A stretch of 64,000 nt of DNA from Sinonovacula constricta (Eukaryota; Mollusca; Bivalvia; Cardiida; Solecurtidae), in contig CM017571.1 in assembly GCA_007844125.1 (NCBI GenBank), forward strand, positions 31,998,156 through 32,062,155. The letters run 5' to 3'. The position numbers and the translations under genes were made by a program. Within the stretch, counting starts at the first letter, position 1, and each line of letters starts with the position of its first letter. The notes under the pieces were generated by a model. The model ran no database searches, was not told the origin of the DNA, and was given only the letters and a program-made list of their open reading frames with translations. Below, piece by piece: positions 44,650 through 56,169 of the stretch.

Positions 44650-47125
44650 GCTATAAACATTTTATGCCTCTTTTTATGGGTACAAGCATATAAACTGTTA
44701 ACCTAAAGTTGATGGTTAAGCTTTGGCCTGCTTTGAGAGGCTAAATGCCGAGAGCCATAATTGCAAGCGTCATCTTGATGCTTGCAATAAGTGTTCTAAT
44801 AATTGATGTAATATACAAACTGTTTTTCATAATTCTTCATAATTTGAGTGCTTATTCCTTCCTAAAGGCTAAAAAAACAAAAACAACAATTGTAAATAGT
44901 TAAATAATCGATGGTTGCTCCTGCAAATTTCTTTTCTTTGCGTGTCAGCCAATGCATATGTTTCACAAGGTTTATAAACATTAAAAATAAATGTAATTTG
45001 TACTGACGCTGATTTGGATTTTAATGTTTAACTGGAATTAAGCTAAATTCTTTCAATATGAAGACAATTTACTGTGATTGTACGTAGTGATAGGCATATG
45101 GTGCGACCAAGCATGGTTATAACGTGCCTGTGTGATCTGTGGCATTCATTCCACATTTTCTTTATATTTACTATTATTATCAACTATCAAGAAGATATAT
45201 TCGAAGCTTCTATGTAAATAGAACTAACACATTTGTATTATATTTAAAGAAAAGCACATGTGTATAATACTTGATGTTTTCTTAACCATAATTAAACAGG
45301 GAACCACAACAGATTAAACAATACCAGAAACTCCCACCTATTTTCTTAAATAAAAAATTACAATTGTTTTTGTATTTATGCCGAAAAAGTAAAAGCAAAA
45401 TAACATTAGATTCCATCGACAGGAAAAGCCTTTAGAAACATTATGTATTGCGTATTGTGGGAGTAGTTTGGAAAGTTTGGTAGAAAAAGTTTAAGAGATC
45501 CTGTACCACAACTTCATGTGTTCCAGAGACAAAGGGTCTTTTTTCATAGTTCCAGTCGGGGAAGAAAAATACACGAATTTAAAGGCACGCCAACGGGTAA
45601 ATAGGCAGACTAAAATACCAGTTCGCTAAAATGACATGAAAATAACCGCCACAAGATAAGATAAACATCCCACCAAAAGCTCGTCGATAATATTGAATAA
45701 GAAAGGACAGTACACAGAGCGACATAGAGTAGTGAACATGATAATACAAGTTAGACGGAAAAACGGAGAAATTAAAAGCCAGAACAAATCTTAAGAAAGA
45801 ACAACATTAAAATACGACTTTCCATTTTTGAGGGAATACACATTAACGGGGAAACAAAATATATGTTAAAAGGAAATGCATGTGCAAATGTATATACAAT
45901 TCTAGTCAGAAAGCAAGGGTGAAAAATAAGCTACATCTACATTATTGACGCATTAAATAAAAAGCCTAACATGTTCTTAGTGTGCATTGCGTTGAATGAA
46001 CAACGAACGATTTTTATAAACAACTTATATAACATAAATTGATTTTACAGAGGCATAGCATCACATTATCAAGCCAGTAAAGGATAAGGTTATAAAGACA
46101 AAAGAAATTATAATAAAATGTCCACAGAACAGCAGTTAGCAGATTTCGAAATAAAAAATGAAACAAACCAGAACAACTGTCAGCGAAAATAACATTATTA
46201 TTATTCGCAAGACAATGTATTAAGCCACTTTTTAAAAGTCAGAAAAAAAGGAATGAACTAAAGATGATAATAGTGTATAAGAAAAGACACAGCGAAACCA
46301 AGATCAATTATGATAAAGACATCAAATGATTACAAATTAAACTTCATGTGTTTGCTTTGACTAGTACCTCAAATTGCATACATTTAAAGCAATAAAATCA
46401 AAGATCGTTACCGATATTTATCCTATTGTTTAAACACTTCCACCTTACAAAAATTCGTCTGTTATGGTGATGTATGCTACTCTCTAGAGTGTTCAATTAC
46501 ACCTATAGTCTACTGATATTTTCCTGAAGTAATGACGTTAACTATTGGAAGCTATTGATTTGCCCTGAATAATTGTTAGTTAAATAGCAAATGCAAAACG
46601 TACAAATATGCATAGGAACATTCGGCACAAGAATGAGAGTTTATATATATGTTAGATGTCAATGAACTTAAGAGTAACACATCTGCTGCTTATATGTCTG
46701 TAGATTGTTACTGACATGTTCTTTCTTACACGCTTTTTATTTTGCGGCTTTGACATATTTCTAAATCTTATTTCCAACTGTCTGGAATTGTATTTGTTTA
46801 CTTTGTTCTTCTTTCTGACACATGTATGCCTATATTTCGATAGTGTGGACCAGCGTTATTGGTGATAAAAAGAACTTGGTTATTATTTCTCTGATGATCG
46901 TCTCGATCTTTATCAAATACTAATTTACAGATACTGTTTATTTATTTATTATATTTTATTGATTTTTTTCTTATTTATTTCCTTTTGTCACTTTGTTTTT
47001 GCCTTGTCATAAAGCGATATGTACTTTTATTTAAAAAGACCTTTTTTGCAGGTTTGAAGTTCAACAGGAAAGCAGCACAGGAAAGGTAAAAATGTAGATC
47101 TAAGAATCAGGACGTCGATAGGACA
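44650..47125. other. AT-rich noncoding stretch
   Basis: No frame of note and no clear repeat. The top strand at about 45,300-46,400 is A-rich and purine-skewed. It lies where an inverted copy of the 0-4 kb side of the unit would be expected, but I cannot align it with confidence. Confidence 0.4.
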
Positions 47126-47395
47126 CTTACCATAGGTAAATAAGAAAAGGTCCTATCAAAACTTCCACAGATATTTAAATTTTATCTACCTGTAGGCAAA
47201 GGCAAACAAGGTAAGTGTAGCTGTGACAAAAACACAGAGACGAGACATAACACACACAAAGAAAAAAACATCAGTTACCGCCTTGGAACGGTCAGTCGGC
47301 AAAAGGGCCGACTGGGGTGCTTAAACCTGGTTTGTGGAGCGCTCCAACCTCGCATCTCCTAAAGGTTTTTCTAGCAAACAAACAGTGTAAATAAA
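47125..47395 (+). repeat. PRE element, type B, best copy, with perfect hairpin
   Basis: A head of GGTAAATAAGAAAAGGTCC, then a middle with AGACGAGACATAACACACAC, then CCGCCTTGGAACGGT and the hairpin CAGTCGGC (47,293-47,300), loop AAAAGG, GCCGACTG (47,307-47,314), followed by GGGTGCTTAAACC and GGAGCGCTCCAACCTCGC. GGAGCGCTCC is itself a perfect palindrome. No terminal inverted repeats, poly-A tail or target duplication is obvious, so the class (SINE-like, MITE or other) is open. Confidence 0.88.
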
Positions 47396-47399
47396 TATA

Positions 47400-48680
47400 T
47401 CCTGTCAAAGTGATTTTGATATTTTGAAAATCTGTAAGTCGTGCTTCTGTCAGATTGTAGATCAGTTTGTTCAACTCTCACATTTCCAAGTATTTTTTTA
47501 AATAATTAAAATGATTTTATGATATAAATTGTTTGTTGGACCCTGTTTGTTTAGTCATTTGCTCGTTAAAACAATTACAGCATAGTAAGTATTCTATGTA
47601 AATGTATGTAAATGTATTTTTTAAAAGTTATTCTCAGTTTTCACATTTGCACCATATTGCTTTTTTGAGACAGAAATAGCTGTTTCGACACATCCAAGAA
47701 TTTTTTTTTGATCCAAAATTTATCCTGATATCTTTAATAAAAGTAATCACTAATTGCTTTCTACACATAGTTTATATTATCGAATCACATTATATCGAAT
47801 TATATATTAAAAGCATTTAGGTTCAATATCAAACAGCAGAAGCTAAAAACATATCAAATATTGCCTAAATATGTTACGAACGCATATATATTGATACAGT
47901 TTGGCAATGTTTAATTAAATGCTTAAATGGAATATTACATGCTTTAAATCATTTTAAAGGTAAATTTCTTCTGAATAATATTTTATATAAAGTTTTCTAT
48001 TGTGGACCTAGTACTTTCAATTTCAAGCAGCAATGCAATAGTGATTTAATGAGAAGCTGGCTTACAGCTAATCAATAGTCTTGCATCAGAATCTAAATCA
48101 TTAGTATTTTTGTGTCGGTTTAATTGGATTGTAAAGCAGTTAATAATAGTTCGTGATTGATCACAGGACGAAAGCAATATCCGGCTGGAAAAGGGCTTCT
48201 TTTAATCATAAAAATGATTTTATAGTTTAGAGACGGTGTGAATAGTTGTATAATGCAGTGTGCTTTGATCGATAACATATTAAATTGTCTCAATAGTTTT
48301 CGAAATCAATGTTTGCCATTTGCAATATTTTAAAGAATCATGGAATCCATTTTAGTAGAATCGACGTATTCGCAAGGATTATTGTTGAAAGACGAGAAAC
48401 TTTAATTTTTACCAGTAAATGAAGCTTTAATTAACAAAATATGTAGTTGAACGACAAAACACGTCTTGCCAACCATTCTGTTGTACAAAAGATTTTCATA
48501 ATTTTACCAATTAGTAAAGCCTATTTACCTTGTTCCAAGAATTTAAACAGCTTAAGTGTAGAAAGTACATCACTATTTATAATTGGCATTTTCGCATTTA
48601 TTTTATGACAACTTCTTTAAACAAGTTAAGTTTGAAGTTTGTAGTAGTTATTGTTAACGATGACGAAGCAATTCTGGTTG
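47400..48680. other. AT-rich noncoding stretch
   Basis: Nothing supportable beyond short repeats such as ATGTAAATGT-type tandems near 47,597-47,620. Confidence 0.4.
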
Positions 48681-48689
48681 TTCTGTCTG

Positions 48690-49200
48690 CAGGGGATAGT
48701 TCTAAGCTTGCTAATCTGTAGGCAGTAATTCACTTACTCAACGAGGCTTCATTAACATTATTTTCAATTATATTGCGTCTTCAAAACAAGCATTGCATAA
48801 TTGCAAATTTATGTTTGTGCTTAAAATGTATTTCCACTTTCTGGCCTATTTTTCTCTATTTTCTCCTATTTATTTATTATGAAAATAATTATTTTCTCGA
48901 TATGTAAGTTACGTTGTATGGATCTATCTATTATTTACGTTCGTACAACTTATAAAAACAATACAATGATGAGCAAAGTACAGATATGGAAGATTCCAAC
49001 TTATTATCGCATAATCGAATATGAACTGATTAATATTAGCATATAAAACATATCATAATTACATATAAATTACATCTCCGCTGTGGACAATTGTTTTGTT
49101 AATATCAAAAGTATATTTAAAAGACTCCACAGTTTTATGTATTGACATTTTTTTCTGATTTACTGAACCATCTGTGAAGTTATGCCTTGGCATTAGTAAT
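48690..49200 (-). other. 'b' and 'g' islands, second inverted set, decayed
   Basis: The reverse strand has LQLCNACFEDAI, a stop, then KIMLMK at about 48,820-48,745, and LQISKLRTI at about 48,722-48,695. The 'g' trace (KNVNT, stop, NCGVF) lies near 49,155-49,110. The order matches the inverted copy at 43.1-43.65 kb, so a second inverted unit is likely. Confidence 0.4.
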
Positions 49201-49544
49201 CCTTCCTGAGTAGGCAGATTATATATGTCTGGGCCGGCATACTGAAATGCATCTCTTTTTAATTAACTTTAAATAATCATAAACTTATTTGCATTTGACC
49301 TAGGCTACGTATATTATATAGAGGTCATTTATATTTATAATGAGTGAATAGTAAATAGTGTATAAAATTGCCATTTTGTCATATACATGTAAAATGCATG
49401 TCAGCTTGAGCTAATTACGTACGCGGCTGATTATGAAATAATGTGATCAAAGAAGATTATACAGCTTTCAGTGAGCTATTATAATTCATTTTAATTCGCT
49501 CTGCTTTGCAAACACGGGTATATGATTAACAAAGGGCGCTAACG

Positions 49545-49705
49545 ATTTTCCAAGGCGGTAACTGATGCTTTTTCTTTATGTGTGTTATGTCTCGTCTCTG
49601 TGTTTTTGTCACATTTACATTTACCTTGTTTGCCTTTGTCTACTGGTAGATAAAATTTTAAATATATGTGGAAATTTTGATAGGACCTTTTTTATTAACC
49701 TATTA
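49545..49705 (-). repeat. PRE element, type B, truncated at the core
   Basis: The reverse strand gives the type B head and middle (GTCCTATCAAAATTTCCACA, GAGACGAGACATAACACACA) up to GTTACCGCCTTGG. The hairpin and 3' domain are missing. The break lies exactly before the stem-loop. Confidence 0.75.
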
Positions 49706-49709
49706 TCAA

Positions 49710-52195
49710 ATTGAGTTTAATTCTTCTGACAAGACAACAGTACCAGCATATCCTTGATAAGAGACTTTTATTTCTGGTTCTGTATCCTCCAAATATAAAT
49801 TTATGTCAGACTTTCCCTGCAGCTTTACTATTATTTTACTAGAAACATATTCCAATATCACATTTAATTATCCCAGTTGTAACCTTAAGTGAACGTTTAT
49901 TAAGGTTTAACTATGAGCATAAAACATTAGGTTTTTTTTATAACATAACATAAGAATGTTCCCTAAAACATTTCCTTAGATGTGTGGACATTAAGTTTCA
50001 TTTTTAAAATTATTTAATGTAAGACATTTCTAAACAATTCTAGAATTTAGGAAAATATTTTTGTTTAAGGGATTCCTCATAGAAATGGCCCCGAAGCTCG
50101 AATCGATGATTCTGCAAATACAGTTTCTTGGCATCATCCTTTCTGACCATAGACAAGATTGACGGTGTTCTAATGATCATAATTATGTTATTTGGTAATT
50201 ATAAATAGAAAATATGTTTAATTTAAATACTGTACTGACCTGAATTAAGGGCACATGTGCTTTCAAGAAAAGGATAATATATTCTTGAATAAATTGTATC
50301 TGATTTTACATGATTTATGAACTTCAGACTTGTCTTGTAACCGTCGTTGACTGGCAAAATCACGAACCTGTCAGCGACTATTGGTACAATACATGTCAGG
50401 AAAGGAGTCTATCATTTGTAAGCGTCGGCAGCATTATCAACCAGACCTATCACAAAACAGACGCCATGGTCGACGTTATTTACATAATATAAATTATATG
50501 TAATAACAAATCCATTTGCTTTCTTGTCTGGTTTATAGAGTTAAATTATCCATGAACAGCGTTATCGGCAATCCAGAGACAGGTTGTGTTATATAATAGT
50601 GGTACAGCCTTTATAATACTTCATGGATTTCACCAGCAGTTACATATAAGTCCTGAAACCACACTAACGATCTGAGTTAAGGAGTTATAGCTACGCCACG
50701 ACCAGTTTAATTACTTATATGGCAGAAGGTTCGACTACGTCTCATGTCAATACCGTCCCCATTTCCTAGGCTGCTTCTGCCATCAATTTTCGCATTCCAT
50801 TCATTTCGACACAGAAATATCTATAAAACTTAAGCATGTCATGTATGAAATATGCTTGCTTAGCTAAGAAATAATTTTTGTGAGGCATTAAGAAAAACAA
50901 AAATAAAACTGTTTGTCTGTTCATAGGCTCTTTTATCTGTTAATGTTATATCACGCGATTTGTATTGATTTAAAATATTCGATATAACCAATATATCAGA
51001 ATAGTAACTGCAGTCATGTCATGATTCTGCTTGTATCTGTAAACTGTACAAACTGTTATAGCGGCTGACTCTTGACATGTAGCAAGACGTTAATACCACA
51101 GCATATGATAATAAATATCATCCATGTAAACGCATGAAAATATTGTTTCCTAATATTCTTGAAATGCAGGTTATATATTTCACAAACAGGAAATAATGGC
51201 ATTTTCTATGGCTTGCAATGTTCTTTTTCTGTTAAATAAAGCAACAATAACCAGTGCTTTAAATTAAAAAGCGTGGAGATTAACTTGTCACCGGGGATTT
51301 TACCGACTTGTGTTACTTTTTAAATAAATCGAATTTCATAAGGATTTGAATTAACTATAAACTCATCATTTAAGATAGATGGTGTTTTGTTTTGTACTTT
51401 GGTACAATGGCGGTTGTCTTGTATATTTTGTTTAAAACATTGTATTCATTGATCATTTACAGAGGCGTTCTCGGTCAAGAGAAAGATGCAAAGGATCCGT
51501 CAACAATAATTAAATATACGTTTACTGTCAAACCCTTTCTAAACTAAACGCCAGCACGTCATAAAAATAGTTATTGCGTCTCCAGAGTGTGATAATTTAA
51601 GTAAACTAACTTAAAGTTTCTTGAAGTCTTGAAGCAAGCTTGCTAATCTGGTTTACGTGTTATAAATATTCAGAACATATTAAGTTGATTTTTTTAAACG
51701 GTAGTAAATATTTGGGAAATGGCTTTTAAAATAACTGTTTTATAATTATATTTTTCAACACCATGTTAGTCAAATAACTGCGTAAGAGTCTGCAGTGAAA
51801 ATTGAAATAATTATTATCGCATGAAAACAGTGGTTAGATTGTTTATCTATATTGAAATATTAAAATTACAAACCAGAATCTTATTTGAAATAGCTGTATT
51901 TTGACAGCCTTACCGATTTAAGTACAAAATTAACTGTTAAGTCTCCTTATGTAGTTGTTTATAACCAAAACGATCCTGACATTTTGATTCAATTATTTTA
52001 ACTTAATAGTCATCTGTACCATTAAATATTTACTTAAGCACCTCTTTTATGTCCATGCCCAGTATTGTGTAGTAAGTGAGAAATCTGGCCCCTATCAATT
52101 ATGACGTAAGGTCGTAATTAATTCCCGATGCAGATGTATATAAAGATCGTGACATTCTGTTGTCATTGTTACATCGTGTAGATAACTTTCCATCA
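49710..52195. other. Noncoding with weak traces of inverted unit sequence
   Basis: An AGCAGCCTAGG segment near 50,760 resembles GGAGCAGCCTATCC of the reverse-strand 'a' region at 44.37 kb. Near 51,640 the reverse strand reads NQISKLASRLQETL, like the second half of 'b'. Neither is strong. No gene is supported. Confidence 0.35.
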
Positions 52196-52198
52196 GGT

Positions 52199-52637
52199 TC
52201 ATAGATTAACCACTTCCAAGTAAACTTTAGGCCACAATATGACGTCAGGATAAACGTCAGTTAGGAATTTGAAAAAAGGAGTTGCAGTTTGGCTAGGCAC
52301 TAAAAATGGACTTGTGAAATATGGTTGGGATGAAAACAAAATATGTTCAAGTATTGCTACATTAAATATTGTCAGTTTGATATTCATGATACTTTAAGAT
52401 TATATGTTTAGTTTTAATAGATTTATCTGCCTCGAAAAAAGTACGGAAAATAATTCCATTGTTATCGCTAAATTATACAAGAAATCTGATGTTTCCATAC
52501 TAATTCGTAGTATAATTAATTCAAACACAAATTCTAAAATAGACTTGAACTTCAAAAACAGAATGAAGCTCAATCTTTTTAACGTCGAGAAAGTTGACAC
52601 TGTTTCCGGTGAACCTGTGGCTGGGGTATACTTGTGA
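52199..52637. other. Overlapping open frames on both strands, including an 'a'-like copy
   Basis: On the reverse strand (52,387-52,199) FNVAILEHILF aligns in DNA with the 'a' island (TTTAACGTTGCGATATTGAG in U1). On the plus strand one frame is open from 52,256, with VRNLKKGVAVWLGTKNGLV and KYGWDENK, to a stop at 52,395. The same frame then reopens from an ATG at 52,404 to 52,637, ending SGEPVAGVYL. Either may be chance. The inverted-unit context favours the reverse reading. Confidence 0.25.
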
Positions 52638-52639
52638 AT

Positions 52640-54470
52640 AACAAATGAAAAGTTTGTGTAGGAAAATGCGTGGAGACACTGGCCCGAACCGTTAGCTCAC
52701 GACGTAACGTTCTAATGAGGTATCATCAAGGCAGAGGTCACTGGTGCATGTCTAAAAAAGGAATTGCCAGTCTTATAAGTGTGTTGTATGAAGCATCAAC
52801 AATAGCTAGAAGTAGTTATTAAATTGTTTTGTAAACTTCTGGCTTTCTTTGTAAATATGGTATTTTATTTTCCTCTTGATAATATAAACCGTCCGGATAT
52901 ACAGTGATCTTTGTTGGCAGACAAAATATATCAATGACCCTAGGGACAACACTAGACAGTGGTAATTGTGTTATACCAGAACAAAAGAGGTTATCCTCTT
53001 TTACTTTATATCATAGATATAAATGACATTTCAACAAGCACACAATTCTTATGTCTGTTTATTGTCTTGCGTTTACAATTAGGATGTTATACCTATTCCT
53101 CTGATAACGGTCATCTCACAGAATCTTCTGAGCAGTGAATACACGTAGTTATTAATTGAACTGCCATCCATCTTTTAAATAAAACCAAGATAGATAGAAA
53201 AGGCTTCTGTCAGTTTCAAATGCATACATCTATTACGGTTTTATTTATACAAGTAAAAGGTAAAATGCAGTTGTAAGCGTTATTATTATCATTCATTTTT
53301 CATCGATTTCAACTTCTTTATTTTATTCCTTTATTCTTAGCAATAAAAGTTAAAAACTCATATTGGGCATTTTTAAAATATTAATTGTTTATGCAATCAA
53401 TACATTTAAATGTATGTATTTATTTAATATTTAAACGATAGGTCTACGCTGTGTTTTGTTGTTTTTAACGTAATATTAAATAACCCTGTGAAAAGACGAC
53501 ATAAATACAGGTAAGGTTCAAAATAAAAAAAAAGATTTTTTTCACAACCGGAATCATGTTTTAATATAATAGGTTTCTTTGGTGCATAATTTGTATATTT
53601 TGTTATACGTTGAACATGTAATGGTAAAGAAGTATTTTCTATTTTGTGCTATGTTCCATATAGGTTCAGGATCAGTAAATATACAACAGCAATCCGGATA
53701 CAATACTTCATGGACTAAGCTATTCTAGTTTAGTGTGAAAGTGACAACATGTACATGAACCAAAGCTACAATAACACTTGTCATTACCTGCACACAGATC
53801 GGCTGCAACATAGCAATAATATATGACTTTTATATGTAACATTGTAGTAACAATCTTCGTTACGGGTCTTACCTAGAGAAATACTGGAGTTGACCTTCAT
53901 CTATGTACATCGCCTGTTACTTAAAACAACAAACAACAAACTTCATAAACTATGCATACGGTTACTGGGCTTGAGTACTTATTGCTGTTATTACTTTTTG
54001 CAACGAATAATAAAGTAAGTTAAAACATAATTTGGCGGAATGTATAGTTGAAGATTCTGTTTAAGTTCTGAGCATGCATACATAAGTAGATTGGAAATGC
54101 ATAAAACTGCCTGCTAATCAGTTATCGGATTTTCAATTTCACGACGTAATTTTATTAACATGGTTTATAATAAAGTTGTATGTTTAAAACAAGTTTTTAT
54201 TAATTCATAAATGGTGTGTTTGCAAAAAATATCAATATTTTGCACTTCATTGTTTGTTCTCCCAACTTGATTTTTATCTCTTATATTATAGTTATTAATT
54301 CGATGTCTTATTGCATCTTTATGTATCAGAACATTCAAATGACAGACTGGGAGTTTATTCAGATAAAGTAGATCCGAACCTAGGAAAGCAAAATGCGACT
54401 GGCCATTCAAGCAGTCAGTAGCATAATAAATCGAAGAAAAATTCGCAAGAATAAGCAATAATATTGTTAA
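52640..54470. other. Noncoding stretch with a possible tRNA-like remnant
   Basis: At 52,685-52,755 GAACCGTTAGCTCACGACG, followed about 35 bases later by GGTCACTGGTGC, may be a very degenerate SINE head. Nothing else is supportable. Confidence 0.25.
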
Positions 54471-54479
54471 TTCTATCTT

Positions 54480-54600
54480 CGACTGTGTTTTACGCGTGCG
54501 ATGGACTCAGTGACGTCTTTCTCAAGGGACGTCTGCACTATATATGCTTCACTGCCTAGAATCGTCTTAACAGATTTGTATCATGAATATTATATTCTGT
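54480..54600 (-). other. 'f' island, decayed inverted copy
   Basis: The reverse frame KDVTESIARVKHSRR matches KDITESITCSRHRR of U1. This extends the inverted series to about 54.6 kb. Confidence 0.35.
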
Positions 54601-54719
54601 TATTTCGAACTAATAGTGTGCTATGACGTCATTTTCCAGACAAAGAAAGGCAGATGAATTGTTAATCAAACACAAACCGAACAAACATAATTGATTAGGT
54701 TTATCCTATCAAATACAAG

Positions 54720-55585
54720 AGTAAACGATTACATTGCATATAATTTTTTTTGAGATGTTTTAGGAGCTGGGAAAGATTTTTGTACTTTTTCGCGGATCAT
54801 TGGGTATGAAATAAATAGGTAATGTATATCCTTCGTTTCATTGACAGCTGTGTCATGCCAAAAAAAAAAATGGTGGGATTGGATCGGGCTTGAATAAGAT
54901 TACGACAAGTGTAATGCATGTTACACGCCTGTCGACTAAAGATGAACAATGTCCGATCGGATTGATATAAATTAAGAGCGGACATATTTCGTCTTACATG
55001 CATATTTGCATTTCTCTAAAATGTCTTAACCACATATAGATTTGTTTTAAATCAAAATCTCAAATGTACATTGCAGATGTACACGTATTTGTCCACAATT
55101 AACACAACTTAATGTCTCCATTATTAACAATCTTTATGAGGACAATTCTTGGCATGAAGCTCTTTTATGTTTCTGTTTTGTTAAAAATTTTAATTAGGTG
55201 CCAAGATGTCATGATACTTAAATTATTGTCTAACGTTGGTATCTTTGCAAATGTGGCATGTAAAATACCAATAATATATATTTGACTACGACCACAGAGC
55301 AGTAATAGATCAGTAGACTACGCATTATTGGTGAAACATTGACCTTGAAAAACAGTAAAATAGATTTTTTTTACTTCATCATATCGCCAACATAAAATAT
55401 TGACATGTTTTTTGCCTTTCAAAAGACAGTTTACAGCAATAATTACAAATCCAAATGTTCTTTATGTGATTAGGATTTAGATTCTGCTTATATGCGCCTG
55501 TTCTGTCTTTAAGGTCTTCCATATGAAAAAGGTATGCCACTGTTTTCTGAAAACAATTCTACTAATATCTAGTCAAATAATGGTT
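54720..55585. other. AT-rich noncoding stretch
   Basis: No frame, repeat or RNA feature is supported. Confidence 0.4.
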
Positions 55586-55589
55586 CAGT

Positions 55590-56165
55590 AAATAATATAT
55601 AACAAAGTCCTATGAGCATTGCAACATATACCAAACTCCGAAAAGGCACAGAACAAAGGTATTTCACATGAAAGCCAAGCGAAAAGTAAGAACAATTTTG
55701 TGATGAGTCATTTAACGAAAAGAGCAAACCCGACAGTTACCGCCTTGGAACGGTCAGTCGGCAATATGGACCGACTTGGGTGCTTAAACCGGTTTTACAG
55801 AGCTCTAACCTCGCACTTCCTGACGAGTTTCTCAAATGCAAGCAATGGAAAGAAAAACTTTATGAATACAAAATGTCCAAGCGCTGATATTTTCTATACG
55901 TTTTGAAGAAAGTAGTAACGTCATTGAAAAATAATGTCCACATAGTGTTTGGAATAGAATTTTGTATTATATCGATTTAATAAACTACACAAAAATGGTT
56001 GACTATAAATAAAATTAACTTTCTTAATCATGAACAAACATGACCAGAGACGAAAAAATGGTTGTAGCATCCTGTTCATGTGAAGATTGAGTTGAAGAAC
56101 CAATGTCCATCAAAGAAAATACACGTAACAATCCTTATGGATGAATAAAATGACAACATAGATTA
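55590..56165 (+). repeat. PRE element, long form, type A
   Basis: The best forward long copy. Head ACAAAGTCCTATGAGCATTG, middle with AACGAAAAGAGCAAACCC, core GGAACGGTCAGTCGGCAATA then GGACCGACTTGGG, GGTGCTTAAACCGGTTTTAC, CTCGCACTTCCTGACGAG, a GACGTCATTGAAAAATAATG-like word (AACGTCATTG here), and an end with TAGCATCCTGTTCATGTGAAG and CAATCCTTATGGATGAA. It is nearly identical in layout to 37,195-37,795. Confidence 0.88.
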
Positions 56166-56169
56166 GTAA

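Larger units (their letters stand above)
38920..44650 (-). repeat. Inverted copy of the array unit (colinear with about 4.0-10.8 kb)
   Basis: Read on the reverse strand from right to left, the landmarks follow the order of the direct units: 'a' island (44,545-44,350), the ATCGGACAGG box (43,965), 'g' (43,640-43,580), 'b' (43,262-43,110), the TTCATGCGG...TTGGCAAACAGACGCG block (42,035-41,890, matching 7,690-7,810 and 18,170-18,305), 'c' (41,515-41,455), 'g-f' (40,560-40,410) and 'd' (39,450-39,080). It is shorter than the direct version and lacks a PRE between 'b' and the next block. Confidence 0.72.
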
